DNA of 64,000 nucleotides from Bog-473 sp052140165 (GCA_052140165.1 JBKQUM010000113.1:1-64000); one strand, 5' to 3'; counted from the stretch's first letter, positions 47,137 through 56,795 are shown. Notes: generated by a model from the letters alone, not told the origin. Numbers and translations: made by a program.

Positions 47137-49713
47137 ATGCAGCAGCGGCTCGCCGTGGTGCGGTACCGCTCGAGGGCCACCCTCCGGCACCGCCGGGGCA
47201 GCTATGTCTCGCTCGTGATCCTGGTCGGCCTCATCGCCGGCCTCGGCCTGGGCAGCCTGGCGGCGGCCCGGCGCACGCAGTCCTCCTTTTCCACGTTCCT
47301 GGCGTCGACGAACCCGTCGGACCTGACGGTTTCCATGTATGGCGGTGGGGGCGGGTCCACCAACCCCGACTACGACCCTGCCCTGACGGCGCGGATCGCC
47401 CACCTTCCCGACGTGCGCCATGTGGCAGCTGCGGTCGAACTGACGGGCGCGCCGCTCACGCCCGACGGCTCGCCGCGGTTGCGGGTCACGGGCGACGCGT
47501 ATCCGATCGCCAGCATCAACGGCCTGCTCTTCAGTCAGGACCGTCCCGGGATCATCGCAGGCCGCATGCCGTCGGTCGACGCGCCCGATCAGATCGTCAT
47601 GGCCCCCGCCGTCGCGAGGCAGTTCGGATTCCACCTCGGCCAGGTGATCCCGTACGGGTTCTACTCGGACGCCCAACAGGGCCTGCCGGGCTTCGGGACG
47701 AGCGCCGTGAGACCGGCGCTGCGCGCCAACCTGAAGCTGGTCGGGCTTGCTTCGCTGAACTCGGAGATCGTGGAGGATGACGTCGACACCCTCCCCACCC
47801 TCATCCCGCTGTCGCCGGCATTCACCCGGGTGGTGCTGGCGCAGAAGGGGGAGCAGTTCACCGGCGCCATCATCTACGGGATCGAGACCGAGGGCGGCGC
47901 CGCCACGGTGCCGGCAGTCGAGCGTGAGGTCACCGCGCTCACTCCCGCGGGTGTCATCTCCACCGACCATGCGCTGGCACCGGTCAGCGCCAAGGCGGAC
48001 CGCTCGCTGAAGCCGATCTCCTTCGCACTTGGTGTCTTCGGCGCCATTGCGGTGCTGGCGGCGCTCCTCATCGCCGCTCAGTTGATGGCGCGGCGCTTCC
48101 GCGAGGAGGCCGGCGACCTTCTGGTGCTCCGGGCTCTGGGTGCCGGCCCGGCGGACACCGTGCTCGACGGTCTCGTCGGCATGGTGGCGGCGATCCTGGC
48201 CGCATCGGTGCTGGCGGCGGTGATCGCCATCGGACTCTCACCGCTCGCCCCGCTCGGACCCGTCCGGCCGGTGTACCCGTCCAGGGGGGTCTCGTTCGAC
48301 TGGACGGTCCTGGGCCTCGGTGTCCTGGTGCTCTTCGGACTCCTGGGCGCGATCGCACTTCTCCTGGCGTACGCCACCGCACCGCACCGCGCCGCACTGC
48401 GGCTCCGGATCCGTTCGACGACCGGAGCCCGGGTGGTGGCGGTGCTGTCCGGAGCCGGCCTCTCGGCCCCCGGTGTCGTCGGGGTGCGGATGGCGCTGGA
48501 ACCGGGCGAGGGCCGCAGCGCCGTCCCGGTGCGCTCGGCGCTGCTGGGGTCGGTGCTGGCCGTCGCGCTCGTGGTGACGACGCTGACGTTCGGGAGCAGC
48601 CTGCAGACGCTCGTGTCCAGCCCGGCCCTGTACGGCTGGAACTGGACCTACATCCTCAACCCCGTCGGAGCGGGAAGTGGCAACGTGCCGCATGTCGCCT
48701 TCTCGTTGCTGAAGCGCGACCGGTACGTCGCCGCCTACAGCGGCGCTTCGTTCAACGACGTGCAGATCGATGGCCAGGGCGCGCCGTTCCTCGTGGAGGA
48801 CGTCAACGCGGCGGTCGCGCCACCCATCCTGAGCGGCCACGGTGTCGACGCTCCGCGTCAGGTCGTCCTCGGCGCGGCAACGATGGCCATCCTGCACAAG
48901 CACCTCGGCCAGTACGTCACCCTGTCCTACGGGGCGCCGGCGGACGCGCCGATCTACGTTCCGCCCACGCGGCTGCAGATCGTCGGCACGGCGACCTTCC
49001 CCGCCATCGGTTTCGCCAGCACCGTCTCGGACCACACCTCCATGGGGACCGGCGTGTTGTTCTCTTTCCAGATGCTCCCCAAGGCCTTCAACGCGGCCGT
49101 CAACAGTGGCCCCGTTCCCGCGCTGGACGGGCCGAACCTCGCCCTCGTCCGGATACGGACCGGGGCGCCACCCGCAGCAGCCTTGGCCAGCCTGCAGCAC
49201 ATCGCGGCCGCGGCCAACAAGGTCTACGCCGAGGCGGAGGGCGGAGCGGGGGGCAACCAGCTCGCGGTCCAGGGAGTGCAGCGTCCGGCGGAGATCGTGA
49301 ACTACAGGACGATCGGCCTCACCCCCACCGTCCTGGTGTCGGGCCTGGCCCTGGGTGCCATCGTGGCGCTCGCGCTGACGCTGCTCGCCTCGGTGCGTCA
49401 GCGCCGCCGCGACCTGGCCCTGCTGAAGACGGTGGGGTTCGTGCGGCGGCAGCTCGCAGCTGCCGTGGCCTGGCAGGCCACCGTGGCCGCCGTCGTCGGG
49501 ATCGTCGTGGGGATCCCTCTCGGCGTGATCGCCGGCCGGTGGCTGTGGGACCTCTTCGCTCGCCAGATCTACGCCGTGCCCTACCCCACGGTGTCCGTCG
49601 CGTCGGTTCTCCTGGTCGCGCTCGGCACGCTGGTGCTCGCCAACGTGGTGGCGGCAGTGCCTGCCCGCGACGCGGCGCGGACGCCGACCGCCCTCATGCT
49701 GCGGGCTGAGTAG
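47137..49713 (+). CDS. ABC transporter permease with two FtsX domains (paralog of 35635-38121)
   Basis: An 858-aa membrane protein with the same plan as the first permease: N-terminal helix (SLVILVGLIAGLGLGSLAAARR), large outer domain, FtsX core, second outer domain, and a C-terminal core with VRQRRRDLALLKTVGFVRRQL. Shared landmarks include ALEPGxGRSAVPVRSA and LYGWNWxY. ATG 47137 follows GTG 47134; no close ribosome-binding site is seen, and GAAGGAGG at 47104-47111 is too distant. It is divergent from the NarL regulator and probably uses the ATPase at 42946. Its 3' end overlaps the convergent hydrolase by 20 bp. Confidence 0.88.
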   Translation: MQQRLAVVRYRSRATLRHRRGSYVSLVILVGLIAGLGLGSLAAARRTQSSFSTFLASTNPSDLTVSMYGGGGGSTNPDYDPALTARIAHLPDVRHVAAAVELTGAPLTPDGSPRLRVTGDAYPIASINGLLFSQDRPGIIAGRMPSVDAPDQIVMAPAVARQFGFHLGQVIPYGFYSDAQQGLPGFGTSAVRPALRANLKLVGLASLNSEIVEDDVDTLPTLIPLSPAFTRVVLAQKGEQFTGAIIYGIETEGGAATVPAVEREVTALTPAGVISTDHALAPVSAKADRSLKPISFALGVFGAIAVLAALLIAAQLMARRFREEAGDLLVLRALGAGPADTVLDGLVGMVAAILAASVLAAVIAIGLSPLAPLGPVRPVYPSRGVSFDWTVLGLGVLVLFGLLGAIALLLAYATAPHRAALRLRIRSTTGARVVAVLSGAGLSAPGVVGVRMALEPGEGRSAVPVRSALLGSVLAVALVVTTLTFGSSLQTLVSSPALYGWNWTYILNPVGAGSGNVPHVAFSLLKRDRYVAAYSGASFNDVQIDGQGAPFLVEDVNAAVAPPILSGHGVDAPRQVVLGAATMAILHKHLGQYVTLSYGAPADAPIYVPPTRLQIVGTATFPAIGFASTVSDHTSMGTGVLFSFQMLPKAFNAAVNSGPVPALDGPNLALVRIRTGAPPAAALASLQHIAAAANKVYAEAEGGAGGNQLAVQGVQRPAEIVNYRTIGLTPTVLVSGLALGAIVALALTLLASVRQRRRDLALLKTVGFVRRQLAAAVAWQATVAAVVGIVVGIPLGVIAGRWLWDLFARQIYAVPYPTVSVASVLLVALGTLVLANVVAAVPARDAARTPTALMLRAE

Positions 49714-50635
49714 GTGCCACGCGGTATCGGCGCAATCCATCCGACTCGACACCGTCCTCGACGAAGGAGACGACCTCCCGCACCCATGCGGCGAATCCGT
49801 CAGGATTGCTCCGGATGACCCAGTGCCCGGCGTCCACGGGGCGGCGCCACATGCTCGACGCCCACTCCTCGAGTCCGTCGAGCAGCGCCGGTGTGACGTA
49901 CCTGTCGTGCACGGGGACGATGAGCTGCACCGGCACCTCGGTGTGGCCCGCTACCGGCCGCCGCATGCGGCCGTAGACGTTGGCCCGGTACAGCTCGACG
50001 CCGTGTGAGAAGTCGGCGCCGAAGGTCGGTGCCGGCCAGTTCCCGTCGGTCCGGGCGTGCTCGATCCTGTGCAATGCGACGGCCCACAGCGCGGCGGCGC
50101 GGCGGCTGCGGGTCATGAGCTCGGGGAGCAGTGGGAGCCGGAAGTACGCGATGTACCACGAGTGCAATGCCTGGCTGAGCACCTCTCGGAGGTCGCCCGG
50201 GCTGAGAGAGCGGTGGCGTCGCGCCCACAGGGCGGCATGGTCCAGTGGGGGTCCCGACACCGAGGTGAAGCTCGCGAAGCGGTGCGCCACGCCTCTCGTG
50301 GTGACCGCCTCCCACCCCTGAATGGAGCCCCAGTCGTGCGCGACCAGGTGCACGGGCGCGTCCGGGCTGGTCTGATCGACCACGGCGGCCAGATCCTCGA
50401 CCAGCAGTGGCAGCGCGTAGCCGGCCCGGCTCGCCGGAGCTTCGGATCGGCCGGCACCCCTGACGTCGTACGAGACGACGTGCAGGTCGGCGGCGAGGCG
50501 CTCGACCACGGGACCCCAGACGGAGCGCGTATCGGGGAAGCCGTGGACCAACACGACTGTGGGTCGCCCGCGCTCACCGTGTTCGGTGACCGACAGGGAC
50601 AGCCCGGCGCCGCGGACCCGCGCCTCGATCACCAT
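49694..50635 (-). CDS. Alpha/beta-hydrolase, epoxide-hydrolase-like
   Basis: A 313-aa cytoplasmic hydrolase. HGFPDTRSVW forms the oxyanion loop, D101 in VAHDWGS is the nucleophile (Asp as in epoxide hydrolases and haloalkane dehalogenases), and the C-terminal DAGHWV supplies the His. A cap domain lies between about 130 and 230. The substrate is unknown. Its last codons overlap the convergent permease gene on the other strand. ATG 50635 is the natural family start. Confidence 0.87.
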   Translation of the reverse strand: MVIEARVRGAGLSLSVTEHGERGRPTVVLVHGFPDTRSVWGPVVERLAADLHVVSYDVRGAGRSEAPASRAGYALPLLVEDLAAVVDQTSPDAPVHLVAHDWGSIQGWEAVTTRGVAHRFASFTSVSGPPLDHAALWARRHRSLSPGDLREVLSQALHSWYIAYFRLPLLPELMTRSRRAAALWAVALHRIEHARTDGNWPAPTFGADFSHGVELYRANVYGRMRRPVAGHTEVPVQLIVPVHDRYVTPALLDGLEEWASSMWRRPVDAGHWVIRSNPDGFAAWVREVVSFVEDGVESDGLRRYRVAPTQPAA

Positions 50636-50725
50636 GGTGCAGAGTCAACCATGGTGATCCACGGGCGTCGAACGGTCCGTACGGAGGACCGCAAGAGGTC
50701 TTCCGGCTCCGTATGACGGTGCCCG

Positions 50726-51508
50726 CTATCGAGGCGGGGTGATCGCCGCCTTCAACTGCCCGAGCGCAGTGGCGAGCTCGGCCGCCCGGTTCCGGCGGGC
50801 CGCATCTGCAGACGCCAACTGCTCGCCGGTCGGGTGCTCGCCCCCGGAGCGCATGAGATGGTCGGCCTCGACCGCGAACGCCAGACCGCGCAGGCTCTCC
50901 GCGGCACGCGCGGTCAGCGCACGACTCGCTTCGTCGGGGGCAGTGGCCGCGGACCGTTCGAGGCCCGTCACAGCCTCGTCGACCTGTACGCCGACACTGG
51001 CCCTGCGTTGTTGGTCGTCCGCGTCGGTCTGGGACAGGACGAGGTCCCTGGCAAGCTCGGCTGCCGCCACGGCGGGCCCGACCGAGCGTTGCCAATCGGC
51101 CTCACGCCCCTGCCGGCGGGTGCGCGCGATCAGCAGGACCACGAGGATCACCGCCAGCACGATGACCACGGCGAGGAGGACCCATCCCCACGCCGTCGAG
51201 CTCGACGACGACTTGCCCGTCGTCGTGGTGGTGGTGGTGGTCGTCGGACGTGTGGTGGTGGTCGTGGACGGATGCACGCGGGTGGTGGTCGTGGCCGGGG
51301 CCGTGGTGGTCGTGGCCGGCACGGTGGTCGTGGTGGTCGTCGGCGCCGTTGTCGTAGTGGCCGGTGCCGTGGTGGTGGTCGTGGCCGGTGCCGAGGTCGT
51401 GGTGGTGTCCTGGGCTGCCGCGGCGCTCGCCAGGAGGCCGATGATGATCGGCGCCGACGTGATCGCGACCACCACTACCGTGGCGAGCCTGTGAGCCTTC
51501 GGGTGCAT
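50726..51508 (-). CDS. Thr-rich single-pass membrane protein of unknown function
   Basis: 260 aa. A signal-like N-terminus (LATVVVVAITSAPIIIGLLASAAAA) is followed by about 65 residues made mostly of Thr with Ala/Pro, a membrane helix (WVLLAVVIVLAVILVVLLIA, about 108-127) and a cytoplasmic helical domain rich in Ala/Arg. The Thr-rich part resembles an O-glycosylated stalk in cell-wall proteins. No family is recognised. It lies divergent to the cyclase-ATPase gene; the 213-bp gap (51509-51721) shows only the -10 element and a ribosome-binding site. Confidence 0.65.
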   Translation of the reverse strand: MHPKAHRLATVVVVAITSAPIIIGLLASAAAAQDTTTTSAPATTTTTAPATTTTAPTTTTTTVPATTTTAPATTTTRVHPSTTTTTRPTTTTTTTTTGKSSSSSTAWGWVLLAVVIVLAVILVVLLIARTRRQGREADWQRSVGPAVAAAELARDLVLSQTDADDQQRRASVGVQVDEAVTGLERSAATAPDEASRALTARAAESLRGLAFAVEADHLMRSGGEHPTGEQLASADAARRNRAAELATALGQLKAAITPPR

Positions 51509-51514
51509 GGGGGC

Positions 51515-51520
51515 AGCCTA
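51515..51520 (-). promoter_or_regulatory. -10 element TAGGCT, leaderless promoter of the Thr-rich protein gene
   Basis: On the minus strand TAGGCT ends 6 nt before ATG 51508, with only GCCCCC between, so no ribosome-binding site is possible and a leaderless mRNA is expected. Confidence 0.5.
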
Positions 51521-51721
51521 GGGACACCGTTCGGCTCGGACGGGGACCATTGCCCTGACCCTTCGGACGCACTTGCGGGGGAGGGGGAGAAGGCTCCCCG
51601 CTCGAGAACCCCCTGTTGGGCACTACCGCCTCGTGACTGGGCGGACCTAGATTTGCATCGTGCGACAACTCGGGTTGTGGCGAGGCCGCCATGTGCCGCG
51701 CCGGGTGAGGGAGAACGCACC

Positions 51722-54577
51722 GTGACGGCCCCGTCGGACCGACCGGAGCTGCGCCAGTTGACGGTCGTGTTCACGGACCTCGTCGGCTCTACCGACCTCG
51801 CGTCCGCGCTCGACCCCGAGGACTGGCACGAGGTACTGAACGCGTACCAGCACCTGGTGGCCGACATCGTGACGGCCCAGGGCGGGGTGATCGCGCAGTT
51901 TCAGGGCGATGGCGCCATCGCCTATTTCGGCTATCCCGAGGCGCAGGAGTCGGCGAGTCGCGACGCACTGTCGGCCGCCATCGCCGTCGTCAAGGACATC
52001 GTGCGGCTCGGCAGCGAGCTCCCATCTGAGTTGGGGATCAGCGACCTGCAGGCGCGCGCGGGCATCCACACCGGTGAGGTCCTGGTCGCGCCCGTGACCG
52101 CCGGCGGGCAGGAGCGGCTCCCCGACGTCTGGGGTCAGGTCCCGAACATGGCGGCCCGCCTGCAGGCGGCGGGGGAGCCGGGTCAGATCGTCGTGAGCGG
52201 CAACACCGCAGGTCTGGTCGCCGGGTTCTTCGAGCTGGAGTCCCTCGGCTCCTTGGCCTTGAAGGGCATCGGGCATCCCGTACCCGCCTTCCGTGTGGTG
52301 CAGCGGAGCGCAGCCCGCCACCGGCTCGAAGCCCGACCGCTGACGACCTTCATCCCGCGCACCGAGGCCTCGTCCTGGCTGCGGGAGCACTGGGGCGATG
52401 TGGAGGCCGGGACGGGTCGGCTTGCTCTGGTGCTGGGCGAGCCCGGCATCGGAAAGTCGCGGTTCCTGCTCGAGTTCAGCACGGAGCTGGCCGCGCAAGG
52501 TCATACCGTCACCACCATCTACTGCAGCCGGCGCGGGTCGCTGAGCCCGCTGCAGCCCTTCGGCGAGGTCATGGGCGAGGTGCCCGCCACACCGCAAGAG
52601 GCCGTTGCGTGGGTTCAGGACCAGGCCGGTCCCGGGCCACTCCTGCTCGTCGTGGAGGACGCGCACTGGGCGGACCCCAGCACGCTGGAGGCCGTGCACG
52701 TGATCGCACGCAGCGATGCTCACGTCCTGGTGGTGATGAGCGCCCGGCCGGAGATCGCAGACGACCCGCACGTCCAGTCGGACGTGCAGCTGACGCTGGA
52801 CAGGTTGAGCAGTGACGAAGCGCGCGGCTTGCTGGAACAGCTGCCCGAGGCTGCGCAGTTGAGGGCCGAGCTCCGTGAGGCATTGGTACGGCGAGCGGAC
52901 GGGATCCCGCTCTTCCTCGAAGAATTGGCGCGCGGACTCACGGACGGATCGGAGGTCGTCGGCTCCGCAATGCCGACCACGCTCTCCGAGGTGATCACGG
53001 CGCGACTGGACCGGGTGGGTGAGGCGAAGCGGGTGGCGCAGGCTGCCGCGGTCATCGGACGATCCTTCGATCGGCTCGTGTTGGTGGCCGCGACAGGGCT
53101 GGAGGGAGAGGATCTGGACGCCGAGCTGCGCCGGTTGCAGGAGCACGCCATCATCGAACCGGCGACGAGAGCGGATGAGATGCAGTTTCGCCACGCCCTC
53201 TTCCATGAGGCCTCATACCGCTCGGTGCTCAAGCCCGACCGTGTGCGCGTGCACGGTGCCGTCGGCGAGGTGCTGGTCGCATCGGGTCGCGCGGGGGCAC
53301 AGCCCGAGATCGCGGCATACCACCTCGGCGCCGCAGGAAGGGCGATCGAGGCAGTGCCCCTGTGGAAGCAGGCCGCCCACACGGCGCGGCAGAACGCTCG
53401 CTTCCGTGAGGCCGCGGGCCATGAGCGTGAGGTGCTCGCGCTGGTGGAGCGATTACCCGAGGAGGAGCGGGAGCACACCGAGCTGAAGTCGCGCAGCCGA
53501 CTCGTCATGTGCCTGACCGCCGTCGATCAGAGCGCGCCCGAGGCCCTCGAAGAATCCCGACGGGTTGAGGAGCTGGCGCGCCGGCTGAACGATCGGGAGA
53601 TCCTGCTGCGCAACTACATGGTGTTGGTGCCGTGGTGGCAGGCCAGTGCGGAATACTCGACCATCAACCGGATCCTGGCGGAGGCCAGGAGCGAGGCCGA
53701 GGCCCTGGGAGACGAATGGACCCTTCAGCTGATCACGACCTACGAGGCTACGACGCGGATTTGGCAGGGCATGCTCCACCAGGGCCTCGCGCAGATCCGG
53801 GCCTCGTACGAGACGAGCGGCCTGCCGCTCGACGCCAGCTTGAGTGATCTGCCGCCGATGCGGTCGGTCGAGTTGATGGCACTGGCGGCGCCGCGTGTCG
53901 CCACGGCTCTTGCATGCTGGCTGCGCGGGCACGCGACCGAAGCGTGGCTGATCGCCGATGACGTGCTCCGTAACACTACCGAGCGGCAGGTGCCGCAGGC
54001 GCAGGCCGTGGCCGCCGTGACGTCGGCCATCATGGCGCAGCTCGACGGCGAGCGGGAAACCGTGATCAAGTTGGCCGGCGAGGCGGTGCACGTGGCCGAC
54101 GAGGTCAGCACCAGGCAGTGGCGGCAGTGGGCCCGGTCGCTCCAATGGTGGGCAGGTGAGGGGATCGAGGAGCCCGAGCTGCCGGGGCCGCTCCTTCAGC
54201 CCTACTTCCAGATGCTTCTGGCCGAGGACCCGCGAATGGAGACGGACCGGGCACTTGCCCTCCTCACGGAGGCACTCGAGCTCTGCCGCAGCACCGGCGA
54301 GCGGTTCTGTGAAGCCGAGATCCTGCGGGTGAGGGCTGGTCGCCAGAACCGCATCGGTCGGGCGGACCGGGCGGAGGACGACTACGACGAGGCCGTGGCG
54401 ATCGCCCGGCACCAGGGGGCCGGGATGCTGGAGCTGCGCGCGCTGACCGACTGGGCGCGCCTCGAGGGTGCACCGGATCGTGTCCGAGCAGAGCTCGCCG
54501 TGTGCATGGCAGACGTCGCAGCCGGAGGTCCGAGCCGGAGCCTCGACGAAGCCCGAAAGGTCATCGGGTCGACATGA
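51722..54577 (+). CDS. Class III adenylyl cyclase-AAA ATPase-TPR regulator
   Basis: 951 aa. The cyclase domain (about 10-190) has metal aspartates in FTDLVGST and FQGDGAIAYFG, and DVWGQVPNMAARL with the catalytic Asn/Arg. The STAND/AAA-like ATPase (about 215-480) has Walker A GEPGIGKSR and a Walker B region LLLVVEDAHWAD. The rest is TPR-like helices to the end with no LuxR domain. It resembles mycobacterial multidomain cyclases. GTG 51722 has GGGAGA upstream; a longer reading back to 50834 is only open frame. The stop overlaps the next gene (ATGA). Confidence 0.88.
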   Translation: MTAPSDRPELRQLTVVFTDLVGSTDLASALDPEDWHEVLNAYQHLVADIVTAQGGVIAQFQGDGAIAYFGYPEAQESASRDALSAAIAVVKDIVRLGSELPSELGISDLQARAGIHTGEVLVAPVTAGGQERLPDVWGQVPNMAARLQAAGEPGQIVVSGNTAGLVAGFFELESLGSLALKGIGHPVPAFRVVQRSAARHRLEARPLTTFIPRTEASSWLREHWGDVEAGTGRLALVLGEPGIGKSRFLLEFSTELAAQGHTVTTIYCSRRGSLSPLQPFGEVMGEVPATPQEAVAWVQDQAGPGPLLLVVEDAHWADPSTLEAVHVIARSDAHVLVVMSARPEIADDPHVQSDVQLTLDRLSSDEARGLLEQLPEAAQLRAELREALVRRADGIPLFLEELARGLTDGSEVVGSAMPTTLSEVITARLDRVGEAKRVAQAAAVIGRSFDRLVLVAATGLEGEDLDAELRRLQEHAIIEPATRADEMQFRHALFHEASYRSVLKPDRVRVHGAVGEVLVASGRAGAQPEIAAYHLGAAGRAIEAVPLWKQAAHTARQNARFREAAGHEREVLALVERLPEEEREHTELKSRSRLVMCLTAVDQSAPEALEESRRVEELARRLNDREILLRNYMVLVPWWQASAEYSTINRILAEARSEAEALGDEWTLQLITTYEATTRIWQGMLHQGLAQIRASYETSGLPLDASLSDLPPMRSVELMALAAPRVATALACWLRGHATEAWLIADDVLRNTTERQVPQAQAVAAVTSAIMAQLDGERETVIKLAGEAVHVADEVSTRQWRQWARSLQWWAGEGIEEPELPGPLLQPYFQMLLAEDPRMETDRALALLTEALELCRSTGERFCEAEILRVRAGRQNRIGRADRAEDDYDEAVAIARHQGAGMLELRALTDWARLEGAPDRVRAELAVCMADVAAGGPSRSLDEARKVIGST

Positions 54578-55707
54578 GCGTGACCGATTGGAGCGACGAC
54601 TTCCTCGACAGCCTGCGCACGCAAGCCGACCCGCCGGCGGACGACATCGTGGCCGGCATCTTCGCCGGGACGGCCGACGCGACCTCAGCCTTCCGGACGC
54701 TGGTGGTCCAGCAGCACGAGGTGTCCGATCCCGTGCTCAGCGCCTTCCTGAACGGTAGGGACGACCCGCCTGCATGGGTGGATCCCGAGCTCGTGGCCGC
54801 CGGCCAGGAGCGCTTCGCCCGCTGGGGGTCGCACGTGTTCACGGCGCTCTACGCAGCGGCACTCCCCTCGGCCTATGCCTGTTGGCGCGGTGTCCAGGTG
54901 CTCGGCCTGACCGCCCGGCTCGAGACGGACGCCAAGCGCCGGCTGAACGAGACGGCCCAGTTCCACCTCGACGTCATGGACCCCGGCGGCCTCGAGTTGG
55001 GCGCCCGCGGCTACTCGGACGTACGGCACGTCCGACTCATGCACGCCGCGGTCCGGTGGCTGATCCTGAACGACCCGCGCGTGCAGTGGGACCCGAAGTG
55101 GGGTACGCCGATCAACCAGGAGGACCTGCTCGAGACCCTCCTGACGTTCACCGAAATCGTGTTCGAAGTGTTCGACCGGACCGGGGTCGTCTACACCGAG
55201 GACGATGCGGACGCATACCTCCATACATGGTCGCTCATCGGCTACTACCTGGGCGTGCGGCCGGACCTGCTCCCGCTGGCGCGGGCCCAGACGTCGGTAC
55301 TGATGCCGATCGTCCGGCGTCGGCAATTCGGCCCGAGCGACGCCGGGCGCGACCTCATGGCCGCTCTCCTGGAACAGGTGGCCCGACTGACCCCGCCCGG
55401 TCTCGGCGGGCTGCCCGCGTCCACCGTGCGCTATTACGTCGGCGACGACGCCGCCGACATCCTGGCCGTGCCGAAGGCGGACTGGACGCGCCTGCTCTTC
55501 GGGCCGCTGGCGGACGTGAGCCGGCGACTGTCCCTTGAGGACCTGCACCGCCACCTGCTGCGGGGCCTCTCGGACCGGTTCGGATTCGGGATGCTGTCGC
55601 TCGCCGTCAGGGCGGAACGGTACGGCGGCCGACCTGCGTTCGAGGTGCCCACCTCGCTGGCGGTGCGCTGGAACATCCCCCCTCACAGTGGCCCCGACGG
55701 GAGCTGA
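54574..55707 (+). CDS. DUF2236/MpaB-like oxygenase family protein
   Basis: A 377-aa all-helical protein of the MpaB/Lcp (latex-clearing-like) family. It has WGSHVFTALYAAALPSAYAC near the N-terminus and the family motif VRLMHAAVRWLI, whose His is proposed to bind haem. NQEDLLETLLTF and YTEDDADAYLHTWSLIGYYLG contribute further conserved His/Tyr. Known relatives are haem enzymes acting on rubber or fungal isoprenoids. Translation is coupled to the cyclase-ATPase (ATGA). Its 3' end overlaps a convergent gene by 25 bp. The substrate is unknown. Confidence 0.78.
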   Translation: MSVTDWSDDFLDSLRTQADPPADDIVAGIFAGTADATSAFRTLVVQQHEVSDPVLSAFLNGRDDPPAWVDPELVAAGQERFARWGSHVFTALYAAALPSAYACWRGVQVLGLTARLETDAKRRLNETAQFHLDVMDPGGLELGARGYSDVRHVRLMHAAVRWLILNDPRVQWDPKWGTPINQEDLLETLLTFTEIVFEVFDRTGVVYTEDDADAYLHTWSLIGYYLGVRPDLLPLARAQTSVLMPIVRRRQFGPSDAGRDLMAALLEQVARLTPPGLGGLPASTVRYYVGDDAADILAVPKADWTRLLFGPLADVSRRLSLEDLHRHLLRGLSDRFGFGMLSLAVRAERYGGRPAFEVPTSLAVRWNIPPHSGPDGS

Positions 55708-56789
55708 CCCTGGGCGAGGACGGCCAGCTGGGCGTCCGAGAACGGGGGATTGAACAGAGTCGCGTCGCGCTGACGCGACCGGAAGAGGTTGACGATGAAA
55801 TTCATCCGATCCTCCAGCACCGCCCAGTCACGGGCGCCCGAAGGCGTCCCCACCCCGCGGGTCCGGTCCCATTGCGCGACCGCCGACTCGGCCTCCGTCC
55901 CTGAGAGGTCACACAGCTCAGGGGGGAACATCCGGCCCGAGAGCGGCGGCACGTCGCGGCGGAGGTCGAGCGTCTCGTTCGGGGTCACCAGCTGCATGAT
56001 CGCCTCGGTGAGTGCCGTGTCCCAGGCCTTGTCGAGGACGTTGCACACGTCACCGGTGAGGCCGTCGAGCACGCCTCGGACCTGTGCCGTCGGCAGGTGC
56101 CCGACGATGTCCCGTTCGATCACCTTCTTCAGCGTGTCGCTGATGGCGGCACCGAGCGCCGCTGAGATCGCCGGCTGCAGGCGGCGTTGCTCGTGCGCAA
56201 CCGCCAGCGTGTTGGCCCGGAGGATCAGCGCGGGTCGAGCGGCCGGATCGAACAGCGCCTTCTCGTAGGACTCGAACGCGGCAACCACGGCGACCCCGTC
56301 CGTATCGGAGGCGAGCGGTGCGAGGGACGGAGCGAGCGCGGCCGCGAGCTCCTGGCGAGACCGCGGCGAGCAGCCGTGCGCGTCGATCAGCGCAGTGAAG
56401 ATGGGGGCGAGCTCCGCGAACACCAGGACGTTGCCGTCGGCGATCTGCTTGGAGACATCACCCGTGACGTCCTCGACCACCTCCGCGACGTGGTCGTGGG
56501 TGAGGTGCTTCCAGGCCCAGCCGGTCACGCCGTGGTTGAACCTTTGCAGCACCTCCTGAGCGGTGCCGTCTGCGGTGATGAGCTGCTTGGCCTTCGCGGG
56601 GAGGACCTCGCCCCGGATGGTGGCGCCGGCCGTCTTCGAGGCCCATACGGCGAACGCGCACCAGGTGGCGTCCTCCCCGGCCCCGGCGTCCCGGAGCTGC
56701 ACCGCGAACTCGTGGTAGCGCTGGGTGATCAGGAGGTTCCGCAGCACGGGGTCCGACATCGCCGCAATCTCCTGCACCGACATGTCCAT
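55683..56789 (-). CDS. Conserved protein of unknown function
   Basis: A 368-aa, apparently all-helical cytoplasmic protein with no signal, membrane segment or recognised catalytic motif. Visible segments include LRNLLITQRYHEFAVQLRDA, TWCAFAVWASKTAG and FNHGVTGWAWKHLTHDHV. It follows the GNAT gene by 47 bp on the same strand but has its own -10 element (TACGAT, 56796-56801). It could belong functionally with the FAAL-ACP-GNAT genes, but nothing in the sequence proves this. Confidence 0.6.
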   Translation of the reverse strand: MDMSVQEIAAMSDPVLRNLLITQRYHEFAVQLRDAGAGEDATWCAFAVWASKTAGATIRGEVLPAKAKQLITADGTAQEVLQRFNHGVTGWAWKHLTHDHVAEVVEDVTGDVSKQIADGNVLVFAELAPIFTALIDAHGCSPRSRQELAAALAPSLAPLASDTDGVAVVAAFESYEKALFDPAARPALILRANTLAVAHEQRRLQPAISAALGAAISDTLKKVIERDIVGHLPTAQVRGVLDGLTGDVCNVLDKAWDTALTEAIMQLVTPNETLDLRRDVPPLSGRMFPPELCDLSGTEAESAVAQWDRTRGVGTPSGARDWAVLEDRMNFIVNLFRSRQRDATLFNPPFSDAQLAVLAQGQLPSGPL

Positions 56790-56795
56790 CCGGTG

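Noticed and set aside
51217..51400. Short GTG/GTC-rich repeats that look array-like
   Set aside because: They encode the Thr-rich stalk in frame; units are irregular and there are no spacers, so this is not a CRISPR array.
50834..51721. N-terminal extension of the cyclase-ATPase frame by 296 codons
   Set aside because: Antisense to the Thr-rich membrane protein gene; the cyclase family begins at GTG 51722.
51647..53206. 519-codon minus-strand open frame opposite the cyclase-ATPase gene
   Set aside because: No recognisable motif, Arg/Gly/His-rich shadow composition, and the plus-strand gene is intact.
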